Assembly: GCA_004298465.1 (NCBI GenBank)
Contig: SCRT01000015.1
Span: forward strand, 1 to 41,011
From: Nevskiaceae bacterium
GTDB taxonomy: Bacteria > Pseudomonadota > Gammaproteobacteria > Nevskiales > Nevskiaceae
Direction of reading: 5' to 3'
Length of the DNA stretch: 41,011 bases
The position numbers were made by a program, and so were the translations under genes. The notes beneath the pieces were generated by a model that was not told the origin of the DNA, ran no database searches, and was given only the letters and a program-made list of their open reading frames with translations. Shown in pieces: positions 17,590 through 26,385 of the stretch. How positions within the stretch are numbered: position 1 is the stretch's first letter; every line of letters starts with the position of its first letter.

Positions 17590-18078
17590 TACCACTCTGC
17601 CAAGAACAGCTATAGGCTCGCCTCTGGGCAAGAAATTGCCGCTACCAGCAGCTGAATGTGGCGCCAGCATTCGCTGACAGCGGACTGATGGGAGATCTCC
17701 GGTCGGGAAAGTGAAGCTTCGATTGACCCCGTTCATTGCGATGCCGCCGGTACTCGGCGTGCGAACCCTCGACGTCACTGATAGTTTTCAGTTTTCCGCG
17801 ATTAACGCCATCGCAGTCGGCCATGGTGCATCTGGCCACGGCGGCCGAAGATGCCGACGCTGGCCATATCAGTGGAACTGGATGTGGCGGGCTTCTGGGC
17901 TTCGATCTTGCTGATCCTGGGCATTCTTGGTTGCCGCGCTATAGCGGATGATGGACAGCAGCGACAGGGATGTTCAGGGTATTTGCAGCGTAACTAATGT
18001 ATTGACACATTAGTTTGTACAAGCGACAATACTGCTTCCCGAAGGCAGTGTCTGGGCGGCGGGTTGCAGGAGAAGGTT
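17590..18078. other. 489-base divergent intergenic region
   Basis: This lies between the heme operon promoter and the CmcJ-like gene. Short open frames in both directions show no family resemblance. The only structured element seen is the inverted repeat and promoter at 17992-18030. The middle (17600-17980) holds nothing I recognise. Confidence 0.5.
17992..18030 (+). promoter_or_regulatory. Promoter with inverted-repeat operator for the CmcJ-like gene
   Basis: TTGACA at 18002-18007 and GACAAT at 18025-18030 are 17 bases apart. A 9-bp perfect inverted repeat, AACTAATGT / ACATTAGTT (17992-18000 and 18007-18015), has a 6-base centre and covers the -35 box. This is the geometry of a TetR/MarR-type repressor site; no such regulator gene is in the window. 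Confidence 0.6.
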
Positions 18079-18966
18079 ATGGAGGATGAGGCAATAGTCG
18101 GTTTGAACGCCGGCATGAACGGCCCGGTGGCGGCCGATGCGGGTCGGGTACGTGATGTACGGGCCAGCCTGACGTTCATCCGGCCTTCCGCGGTCAAGCC
18201 CGTGTTCGAAAGCGCGGCCTGTACCGGCGGTGCTCCCCGGCTGTTCTTCGCGACTGAAGACCACACTGTGACGATTCACGACCTGCGCCGCGCCGGGCTG
18301 GCGCCGGCACTCGACCGTGAGGGTTTCGAGCTGCGGAGCTGTGCGAGCCAGGTGGTGGATTTTTACGACGACGCGACGATCACCCGTGTCTACTATCCGG
18401 AGATCGAATCGTTCCTGACGGAGCGTCTTGGCGCCTGCCGCGTCGTGGTATTCGACGTGACACGCCGCTCGGATGCCGAAAGCGGCGCCAGCAATGCCGA
18501 CGGTGCCCGCCAGCCAGCGCGCCGAGTGCACGTGGATTACACGCAGAAGAGCGGCCCGCAGCGCGTTCGCGATGTTCTGGGCGCAGGAGAGGCGGAACGC
18601 TTCGCACGGGCCGGGGCCCGGATTGTCCAGCTCAACGTGTGGCGGCCGATCCACGGGCCGGTGCTGCGCTCTCCCCTGGCGGTGGCGGATGCCGGCAGCA
18701 TCCGGCCCGAATCGCTGGTCGCCACGGATCAGATCTTCCCTGACCGGGTCGGCGAGATCTATCACGTGGCCTACGATTCGCGGCAGCGCTGGTACTACGT
18801 ACCCCGGATGCGGTCCGACGAAGTGCTGCTGATCAAGGGCTGGGACAGCCTCGACGATGGACGTGCGCGCTTCACGCCGCACGGTGCGTTCACGTGGGCG
18901 CTGGCGCCGCCGGATGCGCCGCCGCGCGAAAGCATCGAAGTCCGCACGCTGGCGGTTTTTGCGTGA
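18079..18966 (+). CDS. CmcJ/NvfI-family oxygenase-like protein
   Basis: The 295-residue protein has RRVHVDYTQKSGPQRV (the His-x-Asp of a mononuclear iron site), VQLNVWRPIHGPVLRSPLA and RWYYVPRMRSDEVLLIKGWD, then a late FTPHGAF histidine. This is the pattern of the CmcJ/NvfI/AsaB family, known from cephamycin 7-methoxylation and fungal meroterpenoid enzymes, with a 2-oxoglutarate/iron-oxygenase-like fold. The substrate here is unknown. ATG 18079 follows AGGAGAAGG. The gene heads a run of three same-strand genes, including a PNPOx-like protein and a metallo-hydrolase. Confidence 0.72.
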   Translation: MEDEAIVGLNAGMNGPVAADAGRVRDVRASLTFIRPSAVKPVFESAACTGGAPRLFFATEDHTVTIHDLRRAGLAPALDREGFELRSCASQVVDFYDDATITRVYYPEIESFLTERLGACRVVVFDVTRRSDAESGASNADGARQPARRVHVDYTQKSGPQRVRDVLGAGEAERFARAGARIVQLNVWRPIHGPVLRSPLAVADAGSIRPESLVATDQIFPDRVGEIYHVAYDSRQRWYYVPRMRSDEVLLIKGWDSLDDGRARFTPHGAFTWALAPPDAPPRESIEVRTLAVFA

Positions 18967-19048
18967 CGCGCAGCGACCGGGGCGGCCTTGACGTGAGGTT
19001 CTTGCAGCCGATCCGCTCCGTCAGCCTGCGTGCGCCGAAGTCGGAGAC

Positions 19049-20032
19049 ATGACGATTCCCGGCTGGACGCGCGCGGAATCGCCATTTCACGACGGCGAAG
19101 TGGCAGTGCACGACCGTCTGGGGATCCATGCGGTCATCGAGGCGCGGGTGCGGCGCGCCGGCATCCGCGACTACCTGCTCGACCAGCACCGCGAATTCTT
19201 CCCCATGCTGCCGTTCATGTTGGTGGGCCGGCTGGATGCGCAGGGCTGGCCTTGGGCGACGCTGCGCGTGGGTCGGCCCGGCTTCGTGACGTCGCCCGAT
19301 GCGCATACGCTGCACTTTGGCGGGCGTTCACTGCCGGGTGATCCGTGCGGGGCGTTCCATGCCGGGGAGGCGCTCGGCACGCTCGGCATCCAGCTGCATA
19401 CCGGGCGCCGCAATCGCGCCAACGGCACGGTGACGGCGGCGGATGGCACTGGCTTCACGCTGGCCGTGAACCAGAGTTTCGGCAACTGCCACAAATACAT
19501 CCAGGCCCGGATACCTGAATGGTGCGAGCGCGGTACGAAGGAATCCGTGGCTGAAGCTTCCGGGCTGTCCATGGCCGACCGCGACCTGCTGTCTGCCGCC
19601 GATACGTTTTTCATTGCCAGTGCGTGGCTTGGAGGTGATGCTGGCATTGCACGCGGAGTGGATGTTTCCCACAAGGGCGGTTGGCCGGGTTTTGTGCGGG
19701 TGGAAGACGCGCAGACGCTGACGGTGCCCGACTTCGTCGGCAATTCCTACTTCAACACCTTGGGCAACCTGATGCTCGACCCACGGGCCGGCCTGCTGTT
19801 CATCGACTTCGCCGCAGGTGACCTCGTCTACGTGGCGGCGCGGGCCGAAATCCTGTGGGATGGCCCGCAGACGGAGTGGCCCCGGGGCACCCAGAGGCTG
19901 GTGCGGTTCCATGTCCAGCGCGTGCGCCGCGCGGCGGGAGTGGTACCGTTTACATGGAGTGCGGCGGAATATTCCCCGGCATTGGGCACCACCGGCGTAT
20001 GGAGCGTGCCGTGCGCAAACGCTGACGCCTGA
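19049..20032 (+). CDS. Pyridoxamine 5'-phosphate oxidase-related FMN-binding protein
   Basis: The 327-residue protein has a split-barrel flavin-binding domain in its C-terminal half, with FVGNSYFNTLGNLMLDPRAG and LLFIDFAAGDLVYVAARAEI. A related segment lies in the N-terminal half (FMLVGRLDAQGWPWATLRVG). This two-part layout is that of large PNPOx-like proteins often fused or linked to ferredoxin reductases. True PNP oxidase is about 215 residues, so vitamin B6 oxidation is unlikely; a redox role on an unknown substrate is more probable. The start at 19049 has GGAG just upstream. Confidence 0.75.
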   Translation: MTIPGWTRAESPFHDGEVAVHDRLGIHAVIEARVRRAGIRDYLLDQHREFFPMLPFMLVGRLDAQGWPWATLRVGRPGFVTSPDAHTLHFGGRSLPGDPCGAFHAGEALGTLGIQLHTGRRNRANGTVTAADGTGFTLAVNQSFGNCHKYIQARIPEWCERGTKESVAEASGLSMADRDLLSAADTFFIASAWLGGDAGIARGVDVSHKGGWPGFVRVEDAQTLTVPDFVGNSYFNTLGNLMLDPRAGLLFIDFAAGDLVYVAARAEILWDGPQTEWPRGTQRLVRFHVQRVRRAAGVVPFTWSAAEYSPALGTTGVWSVPCANADA

Positions 20033-20098
20033 TCGCCCCATCCCGCGCTTTCGGTGCGTGTGTTGAAATGCCGAAGCAAGGCACGGAGGGTGGAGACG

Positions 20099-21055
20099 AT
20101 GGAGCGATTCCGGAGGGCAGTACGGGCCGCAACGGCGCTGGTCATGCTCGGTATGGCGGTGCCGGCGCTGTGGGTCGCACCGGCGCAGGCGTTTACGCCG
20201 CCGTTCAACCTGCGGGAAGTCGCGCCGGGCGTCTATGTACACCTGGGCAAAAACGTGGCGTTTGCGGACGTCGACCATGACGATGTGGCGAATCTTGGCC
20301 TCGTGGTCGGCACGCGCTGCGCGGCGGTGATCGACACCGGTGGCTCGGTTGCGACCGGGCGGGCGTTCCGCGCCGCGGTTCGGGACCGGACCGACAAGCC
20401 GGTCTGTTACGTCATCAACACGCATGGACACCCGGACCACGTCTTCGGCAACCTGGCGTTCAGGCAGGACGGCACCGTGTTCGTCGGCAATGCACGGCTG
20501 GCAGCCGACATGGCGGAACGGCGGGAAGGCTGGATCGCGTCCGGTACACGCGATCTGGGGCCGGACCCGGCGGCCGCAATTGTTTCGCCGACCCGTGGCG
20601 TCGAGTCCACCGCCACGCTCGACCTCGGTGGCCGGACGCTGAAGCTGCGGGCGTGGCCGCCGGCGCATACCGGCGCGGACCTGACGGTGCTGGACGAAAA
20701 GACAGGCACGCTGTTCACCGGCGATCTCGTGTTCCGCGACCGCATTCCCGCACTGGATGGGAAGCTCGACGGCTGGCTGGCCGTGATTCCCGAACTCGAA
20801 ACCGTGCCGACGAAGATCGTCGTTCCGGGGCACGGCCCGGTCGGCCATGCGCTGGCGCAGGACGTGGCGCCGGAGCACGGCTACCTGCAGACCCTGCGGG
20901 ACGACACCTGCGCATACATCGGGCAGGGCGGCGACCTGGCCGAGGCCCCGGCCCGTGTCATGACGCGCAACGCCCGCGGCTGGCTGTTGTGGACCCAGCA
21001 CCAGCCGCTGAACGTGAACCACGCGTTCATCGAGTTGCAGTGGAAGTGCTTCTGA
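20099..21055 (+). CDS. Secreted metallo-beta-lactamase-fold hydrolase (quinoprotein-relay/SoxH-like)
   Basis: The 318-residue protein has a signal peptide (MERFRRAV then a hydrophobic core, cleavage after PAQA). The mature part carries the zinc motif THGHPDH (residues 108-114), a later WPPAHTGADLTVLDE and FTGDLVFRDRIP, and VVPGHGPVG. It resembles the quinoprotein relay system zinc metallohydrolases and SoxH, periplasmic enzymes near quinoprotein or sulfur-oxidation genes. No quinoprotein is in this window. ATG 20099 is preceded by GGAGGGTGGAG; a start 45 bases upstream lacks such a site and would mask the signal peptide. Confidence 0.78.
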   Translation: MERFRRAVRAATALVMLGMAVPALWVAPAQAFTPPFNLREVAPGVYVHLGKNVAFADVDHDDVANLGLVVGTRCAAVIDTGGSVATGRAFRAAVRDRTDKPVCYVINTHGHPDHVFGNLAFRQDGTVFVGNARLAADMAERREGWIASGTRDLGPDPAAAIVSPTRGVESTATLDLGGRTLKLRAWPPAHTGADLTVLDEKTGTLFTGDLVFRDRIPALDGKLDGWLAVIPELETVPTKIVVPGHGPVGHALAQDVAPEHGYLQTLRDDTCAYIGQGGDLAEAPARVMTRNARGWLLWTQHQPLNVNHAFIELQWKCF

Positions 21056-21070
21056 CGGGGTGCGAAACGG

Positions 21071-21100
21071 ATTCCGCGACTCGCTGCGCTCCCGCGGAAT
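21071..21100. repeat. ATTCCGCG...CGCGGAAT inverted repeat
   Basis: An 8-bp perfect stem with a 14-base loop, flanked by GCTGCGCTC-type sequence. In translation it gives the IPRERSESRNP pattern known from dispersed intergenic repeats in many bacterial genomes. It lies 15 bases past a stop codon and may help end transcription. Confidence 0.5.
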
Positions 21101-21137
21101 GACGTGGAGTATGAAGCACCCGGTGTCGATACCGGCT

Positions 21138-21578
21138 TCACGACCCCGGTGCGGCATTGCCAATCGGCTGGCGGCGACGGTGCAGGGCGTCGCAGTAACG
21201 CCACAGGTCGGCGATGTCGATGTCGAGGATGCGGCACAGTGTGGCCAGCGGCATGCCGCCGGTCATCAGGGTGAACAGATGACGAGCCATGGCGTGCGTG
21301 AAGCAGTGTTCCTCGCTGCCGGTCCACGACAGGTTCTCCAGTTCCGCATCCAGCGGTGGTGTGACGTGGAGCCAGGTCTGCATGCCGATGACGTTCAGGT
21401 GACGCCAGACTTTTTCCGGCAACGCGGGTTCGCGGCGCATCGCCAGCCACTCTCGGGGGGACAGCCTTTTTCCGATCCAGATGTCACAACGGCGTTGTTC
21501 CGGCAGCCAGCGGATGTCGCGCAGCTCCCAGGGGGCGTCGATCCCCAGGATGGATTCGAGCTGCTGTCGGTCCAGCAT
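21138..21578 (-). CDS. Hypothetical protein, helical C-terminal region
   Basis: The 146-residue protein starts MLDRQQLESILGIDAPWELR. ATG 21578 has GGGGGAG eight bases upstream and is preferred to ATG 21608. The first half (WELRDIRWLPEQRRCDIWI) looks like a small beta unit. The second half (FTHAMARHLFTLMTGGMPL then LCRILDIDIADLWRYCDAL) looks like a helix-turn-helix. The order recalls the N-terminal part of ISL3-family transposases, without their zinc finger or catalytic domain. No function is assigned. Confidence 0.55.
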   Translation of the reverse strand: MLDRQQLESILGIDAPWELRDIRWLPEQRRCDIWIGKRLSPREWLAMRREPALPEKVWRHLNVIGMQTWLHVTPPLDAELENLSWTGSEEHCFTHAMARHLFTLMTGGMPLATLCRILDIDIADLWRYCDALHRRRQPIGNAAPGS

Positions 21579-21690
21579 GGACGGGCTCCCCCTGGTGGCT
21601 AGCCTCATGATCGAGCCACTCTAGAAGGGGCAGGGCCGATCCGTTGGCGAAGACCGCCGAACGGTCGCCGGTGCAGGTCGGGCGGCGATG

Positions 21691-23079
21691 TCAGCCCAGC
21701 CGCTGTTCGGCGTCCAGCTTGGTGAGGTGGCTGCGGATGTTCACGCGGGCGTAGGGCAGCAGGGGTGGTGGTGTGCCGGCATAGACCACGGCGAGGATCT
21801 CATCCTCGCTTTTTCCGCTGCGGTGCAAGGCCAGGATCTGGCCTTCACGCAGGCGGCGGTGGGCGAGGGCGGCTTCCAGGTAGTGCGTGCCGCCAAGCGC
21901 CATGCCGTGGCTGGGGAAGATCACGCGCGGGGCGAGCGCGATGACGTGTTCCAGCGTCTTGAAGTAGCGGGCCATGTCGCCTTCGGGCGGGGCGATGACG
22001 ACGGTGCCGATGCCCTGGATGAGGTCGCCCACGAGGCACCACGCGCGGTTGTCGGGCAGCAGGGCAAGCTGGCCGGCGTCGTGGCCCGGCACGGCGAGCA
22101 CGTGGACGGGGTGGCCGAGCCAGCGGGTGAGCGTCTCGCCGTCCGCCAGTTCGCGCACCGGAATGCCGTCGAAGAAGTGCGGGTGGGCGATTGCGATCCG
22201 TGTCCGGGTGTCAGCGCTGAGCCAGATGGGCAGGTTGCAGCGGCGGGCGAGGGCGTCGGCACGTTCATGGTGGTCGGGATGGTGGTGCGTGATGAACACC
22301 GCGTCGCAGCGGCCTTCAACCTGTGCGATCAGCGCCGCCAACGTGGCGTCGTCCTTCGGGGACGGGTCCACCAGCAGGCGCGGAGCCTCCGCCGTGCCGT
22401 CGCCGATGAGGAAGCAGTTTGTGTGGTGTGCCGGCGGCAGCGTGTTGGAAGGCACGGCGAGGATCGTGATTCCGCCCAGCGGCTGGATCTCGATGAACCG
22501 GCCGCCTGTCGGGGGCTTGCCGATGGCGTCCATGCGCGACAACTGCGTGGTTTCGGGGTTGTCGGCGAGGTCCTGCAGCGCGAAGCGCGTGGGCGGCACG
22601 AGCAGCAGGTCGCCGGCGGCGTAGCGTGCCAGCCACGCGGCCGGCGTGGCCCAGCCGGCGGCGGTGTGCTCCGGTGGGTTCAGCGTCAGCGCCGGCTTGT
22701 GGCGCAGCCGCAGGCGGTAGAACCAGGTCGAGAAGCGGCGCGGCGCGATGGGTGGTGTCAGCGCATAGCCGACCTCCCCGAACGCCGTGAGCTCCCCGGC
22801 TTGTTCGAGCGCCACCAGGTCGAAGCCGAGTTCCTCGCGGATCTCGCGCACCAATGCATTCACGCGGCGTGGCGGGATCACGCTGTCTTGGGCGCTGTCG
22901 CGTGCGCAGGCCAGGCAGCAGGGCGCGTCGTCGCCGGCTTCGACTTTCCCGCCCGCGAACGCCTCATACCCGGCGAAGGCGTGCAGCTTGGGGTTGCGGT
23001 GCACCAGCAGGATCTCGTCGCCGACAAGGATGGCGGCGGTAACGGCTTCAGGGATTCCGGACGGGGCGGGGATATTCAT
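21691..23079 (-). CDS. Nudix hydrolase - metallo-beta-lactamase fusion protein
   Basis: The 462-residue protein has two domains. Residues 1 to about 190 are Nudix-like: AVTAAILVGDEILLVHRNP, FAGGKVEAGDD, then RVNALVREIREELGF. The Nudix box is stretched by about 20 residues, including a CCLAC cysteine group, between its glycine part and REIREELG, as in NUDT7/NUDT19-type proteins. Residues about 200-462 are an MBL fold of the LACTB2 type with FITHHHPDHHERADAL, VPGHDAGQLAL, LVGDLIQG and FPSHGMALGG. Fusions of this kind are known in proteobacteria. Hydrolysis of a CoA or nucleotide ester is only a guess. Confidence 0.82.
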   Translation of the reverse strand: MNIPAPSGIPEAVTAAILVGDEILLVHRNPKLHAFAGYEAFAGGKVEAGDDAPCCLACARDSAQDSVIPPRRVNALVREIREELGFDLVALEQAGELTAFGEVGYALTPPIAPRRFSTWFYRLRLRHKPALTLNPPEHTAAGWATPAAWLARYAAGDLLLVPPTRFALQDLADNPETTQLSRMDAIGKPPTGGRFIEIQPLGGITILAVPSNTLPPAHHTNCFLIGDGTAEAPRLLVDPSPKDDATLAALIAQVEGRCDAVFITHHHPDHHERADALARRCNLPIWLSADTRTRIAIAHPHFFDGIPVRELADGETLTRWLGHPVHVLAVPGHDAGQLALLPDNRAWCLVGDLIQGIGTVVIAPPEGDMARYFKTLEHVIALAPRVIFPSHGMALGGTHYLEAALAHRRLREGQILALHRSGKSEDEILAVVYAGTPPPLLPYARVNIRSHLTKLDAEQRLG

Positions 23080-23120
23080 GCACGAAGCCTAACGCGACGG
23101 GGGCCCGAGCGGCGCGATGC

Positions 23121-24536
23121 TCACCACGCACCATGGTATTCCGGCATGCGGCGGACGATGGGCAGCGCGACGATGAACAGCGCGGCGGTGGCGATGTAGA
23201 ACCACGCCTGTGCCGGCCCCGGGTGGGCGGCTGCGGCGATGATGGCGGTGGCGATGGAAATCGTCGCGATCGAGCCGATCTGCAGGCCCATCGAGCGCAG
23301 TGCGGCAAGCGTGGACGCCTGCCCCGGCGCCAGCTGCAGCCCGGCGTTGCGGCTCGCGGGATTGATGATGCCGCCGCCGGCACCGACGAGAAACGCGCCG
23401 ATGGCCAGCCACAGGTAGGCGCCCATGCCGGGCGGCGGTGCAATGGCCAGCAGCACCATGCCGGCCACCATCACGAGCGTGCCGATGTACAGCGGCGGGC
23501 GATAGCCGCTGCGCCGCAGGGCCAGTGCCGCCCCCAGCGTGAACAGGATGCCGGCGATGCCTTGCGCCGTGAGCAGGGTGCCGGAGTCCAGCGCATCGAA
23601 CCCGTAGCGATTCGTGGCGTACAGCGGTACGAGCGCCACGACGCCGAGCTTCACGCCGCCGACCAGCGCGTTGTACAGGTTCACGGCGCCGAAATCCTTG
23701 CCGTAAATGAGGTTTGGGGCGATGAACGGATGGTCGCAGCGCCGGGCATGGCGGACGAACAGCCACAGCCCGACAGCGGATGCGGCCAGCGGCGCGAGGA
23801 ACGCCGCCGACAGCGCCGAGGCGCTTTTCTCGCCGAGCACGCTGGCCGCCAGCATCGCGCCGAACACGCCGCAACCCAGCAGCGCGAGCCCGACGGGGTC
23901 CTTGCGTTCCTTCTTCTGCGGCGCCCGCAACGGGTCGGACGGGATGAAGCGCAGCGCCAGCAGCGCGATGGCGATGCCGATCGGAACATTCACCAGGAAT
24001 ATGCCGCGCCAGCTCCAATAGTTGACGAACAGGCCACCGAAGATTGGCCCGATGATGGCGCCGACCGGGAAGATGCTGCCGAACAAGCCGACGTAGCGGT
24101 CGCGGCTGGCGCCGAAGTAGTCCACCACCAGTCCGGTGGCGGAAGGCGTGAAGCCGGCGCCGCCGGCGGCCTGCAACGCACGCAGGGCGATGAGCGTGTA
24201 GATGTCGTTCGCCATGCCGCAGCACAGTGATGCCAGCGTGAACGTGATCACGGACACGAGGAACACGCGCCGCCGTCCGTACTGGCTGCTGAGCTTGCCG
24301 GTGATCGGCAGCATCAGCACGAAGCCGAAGGAGTAGGCGGTGATCGTCCAGCCTGCCCAGTTCACCGTGGTGCCGAGGTCCTGCTGGATGGCGTGCAGCG
24401 CGGTAGCCACGATGGTAGCGTCCAGCGCCATCATGATGAGCGCCAGCGAGATGATCGAGAACACCAGGCCGCGGCGCACCGGCGGACGGGTCGAGGTAGG
24501 GGAGGGGGCGGGCATGGGCGTGATTCCGTTTGGCAT
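23121..24536 (-). CDS. MFS transporter, DHA2-like (14-helix) drug exporter family
   Basis: The 471-residue membrane protein has about 14 hydrophobic segments. Motifs are LDATIVATALHAIQQDLG (the DHA2 motif near helix 1), GKLSSQYGRRRVFLVSV (MFS motif A) and GGAGFTPSATGLVVDYF, and then GGLFVNYWSWRGIFLVNVPI (motif C region and Trp-rich loop). DHA2 proteins pump drugs, dyes or organic acids outward using protons. No substrate can be inferred from context. Starts at 24536 or 24515 are both possible; neither has a strong ribosome site. Confidence 0.85.
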   Translation of the reverse strand: MPNGITPMPAPSPTSTRPPVRRGLVFSIISLALIMMALDATIVATALHAIQQDLGTTVNWAGWTITAYSFGFVLMLPITGKLSSQYGRRRVFLVSVITFTLASLCCGMANDIYTLIALRALQAAGGAGFTPSATGLVVDYFGASRDRYVGLFGSIFPVGAIIGPIFGGLFVNYWSWRGIFLVNVPIGIAIALLALRFIPSDPLRAPQKKERKDPVGLALLGCGVFGAMLAASVLGEKSASALSAAFLAPLAASAVGLWLFVRHARRCDHPFIAPNLIYGKDFGAVNLYNALVGGVKLGVVALVPLYATNRYGFDALDSGTLLTAQGIAGILFTLGAALALRRSGYRPPLYIGTLVMVAGMVLLAIAPPPGMGAYLWLAIGAFLVGAGGGIINPASRNAGLQLAPGQASTLAALRSMGLQIGSIATISIATAIIAAAAHPGPAQAWFYIATAALFIVALPIVRRMPEYHGAW

Positions 24537-24655
24537 GGTAGCGGAAGCGCCGGTCCCGCATTGTCGCCCGTGGTCCTTTCCGGCCCGTTGACGCGGGTGG
24601 CGGCAAGACGCAAGGTAGAATCTGAACCCTGACCCGTTTCGTGCGAGATGTGACG

Positions 24656-25435
24656 ATGGCTGAATCCGGAAGACTGGACATTCCCTCCGTGCGCGACCAG
24701 GTGTCGCCCGAGGAATGGCAGGCCCGCGTGGACCTGGCTGCGGCTTACCGCCTCGTGGCGTACTACCGCTGGGACGACCTCGTGTTCACGCACATCTCCG
24801 CACGCGTGCCGGGGCATCACGACCAGTTCCTCATCAACCCCTACGGCCTGATGTTCGACGAGATCACCGCCAGCTCGCTGGTGAAGATCGACGTGCATGC
24901 CAACAAGCTCATGCCGTCGCCGTTTCCGGTGAACCCGGCGGGTTTCACCATCCACAGTGCCGTGCACGCGGTGCGTGAGGACGCCGGCTGCGTGCTGCAT
25001 GTGCACGAGCTCAACGGCGTGGCCGTGTCGGCGCAGAAGGACGGCCTGCTGCCGTTGTCCCAGCATTCCATGTTTCCGCTCGCATCCATCGCCTATCACG
25101 ATTACGAGGGCATCGCGCTGCTGGAAGGCGAGAAGCCGCGTTTGCAGAAGGACCTCGGCGAAGCCAACTGCCTGATCCTGCGCAACCACGGGCTGCTCAC
25201 GGTCGGGCGCACGGTGGCGGATGCGTTCCTGTCCATGTACATGCTGGCGGCGGCGTGCCGCATCCAGATCATGGCTCAGGCCGGCGGCGGGAAACTGCAC
25301 CGGATTCCCGGCGACATCCTCGCCCAGACCCGCACCGCGTGCGAGCAGGTCACGCTCGGCAAGGGGCCGGGCGCGCTGGTGTGGCCGGGGCTGTTGCGGC
25401 GGCTGGATCGCATGGACCCGTCCTATCGCAGCTGA
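24656..25435 (+). CDS. Class II aldolase/adducin family protein
   Basis: The 259-residue protein carries the class II aldolase/adducin pattern: DDLVFTHISARVPG, FLINPYGLMFDEITASSLVK, CVLHVHELNGVAVS (metal-binding His-x-His, with the usual acid) and LILRNHGLLTVG (third histidine). Relatives include L-fuculose-phosphate aldolase and adducin-like proteins. Those with this ARVPG / INPYGL form are usually annotated only as family members. ATG 24656 is preferred over GTG 24641. It is divergent from the MFS gene with a spacer of about 120 bases. Confidence 0.85.
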   Translation: MAESGRLDIPSVRDQVSPEEWQARVDLAAAYRLVAYYRWDDLVFTHISARVPGHHDQFLINPYGLMFDEITASSLVKIDVHANKLMPSPFPVNPAGFTIHSAVHAVREDAGCVLHVHELNGVAVSAQKDGLLPLSQHSMFPLASIAYHDYEGIALLEGEKPRLQKDLGEANCLILRNHGLLTVGRTVADAFLSMYMLAAACRIQIMAQAGGGKLHRIPGDILAQTRTACEQVTLGKGPGALVWPGLLRRLDRMDPSYRS

Positions 25436-25484
25436 GCGCGGTGTGTGGTTATCCTGTTGCCCACTTCCATAGGCGCCCGCCCGC

Positions 25485-26036
25485 ATGAACGCCCGTTCCA
25501 GCCGTTACCCGTCTGCTGTCATCGCCCTGCACTGGCTGACGCTGGCGCTGCTGGTTGCCGTGTACTGCCTGATCGAATTCCGCGGCATCTTCCCGAAAGA
25601 CTCGGTCGGGCGCGATGCGATGAAGCATTGGCATTTCATGCTCGGGCTCACGGTGTTCTGCGTGGTATGGCTGCGGCTGGCGTTGCGCGCCACATTCCAC
25701 GCACCCGCAATCACCCCGCCGCCACCGGCGTGGCAGATGCTCGCCGCGCGCGCCATGCACGTCGCGCTTTACGTGTTCCTCATCGTCATGCCAGTGCTCG
25801 GCTGGTCCACGCTCAGCGCCAAAGGCGGGAAGATTCCGTTCTTCGGGCTGGAACTCCCCCCGTTGTTGGCTGCTGACAAGGCGTTGGGCAAGCGGCTCGA
25901 AGGCATCCACGAAACCGTCGGCATCATCGGGCTTGCGCTCATCGGCCTGCATGCCGCGGCCGCGTTGTTCCACCACTACCTGATGCGCGACGATACGCTG
26001 CGCCGCATGGGGTTGAGGAAGCCGCGAAGGGATTGA
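25485..26036 (+). CDS. Cytochrome b561
   Basis: The 183-residue membrane protein has four hydrophobic helices. Heme-ligand histidines are in HWLTLALLVAVYCLIEF, KHWHFMLGLTVF, ARAMHVALYVFLIVMPVLGW and EGIHETVGIIGLALIGLHAA. This fits the bacterial cytochrome b561/YodB/YceJ family, which passes electrons between ubiquinol and periplasmic partners. It follows the aldolase-like gene by 49 bases on the same strand. Confidence 0.92.
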   Translation: MNARSSRYPSAVIALHWLTLALLVAVYCLIEFRGIFPKDSVGRDAMKHWHFMLGLTVFCVVWLRLALRATFHAPAITPPPPAWQMLAARAMHVALYVFLIVMPVLGWSTLSAKGGKIPFFGLELPPLLAADKALGKRLEGIHETVGIIGLALIGLHAAAALFHHYLMRDDTLRRMGLRKPRRD

Positions 26037-26385
26037 CGCCAGGCTCACCGTTGTGAGGCTGGAAACCGAGATTAAAGAGGCGCTACGACTTCTCGGTTGA
26101 TGTCAAGTTGATTGTGGCTGGTGTCAAGCGTGCACGCCTGCTTTGTAGTTATTTGTCTCCCAAGCCCAGTACAACGTGATTGCGGCCTGCCCGGATAATA
26201 CAGGCGCTTGACCGGCTGAGTCGGAGAGGGATCGATGCAGGCCGCAGCATTCTGTTTGTCCGGCGGGTGTTGGCTCGACAGTACGAAAGGTGGTCGGGTT
26301 CGCAGTGTTGTCCTGAAGGCTTGAGTTTCGGCGCGACGCGTTTATGTCGCACATCGGAATCACAACGGCTTTTTGGGGGGACACA
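26037..26385. other. 349-base leader region of the outer-membrane protein gene
   Basis: No gene is seen. The regulatory direct repeat at 26101-26128 is 258 bases before the chosen start, so a long leader follows. A small in-frame start at 26344 exists, but the signal peptide starts at 26386. Confidence 0.5.
26101..26128 (+). promoter_or_regulatory. Direct-repeat operator 1 (TGTCAAG, 21-bp period)
   Basis: TGTCAAGT starts at 26101 and TGTCAAG starts at 26122, exactly 21 bases apart on the same strand. The same pair with the same period occurs before the binding-protein gene (29072) and the aminotransferase gene (35270). It is the likely target of the AraC-family protein encoded at 27958 (inference). 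Confidence 0.75.

Noticed and set aside
19328..21163. 611-codon minus-strand frame over PNPOx-like and metallo-hydrolase genes
   Set aside because: Shadow; includes the RESESRNP-type intergenic repeat, a well-known false-protein pattern.
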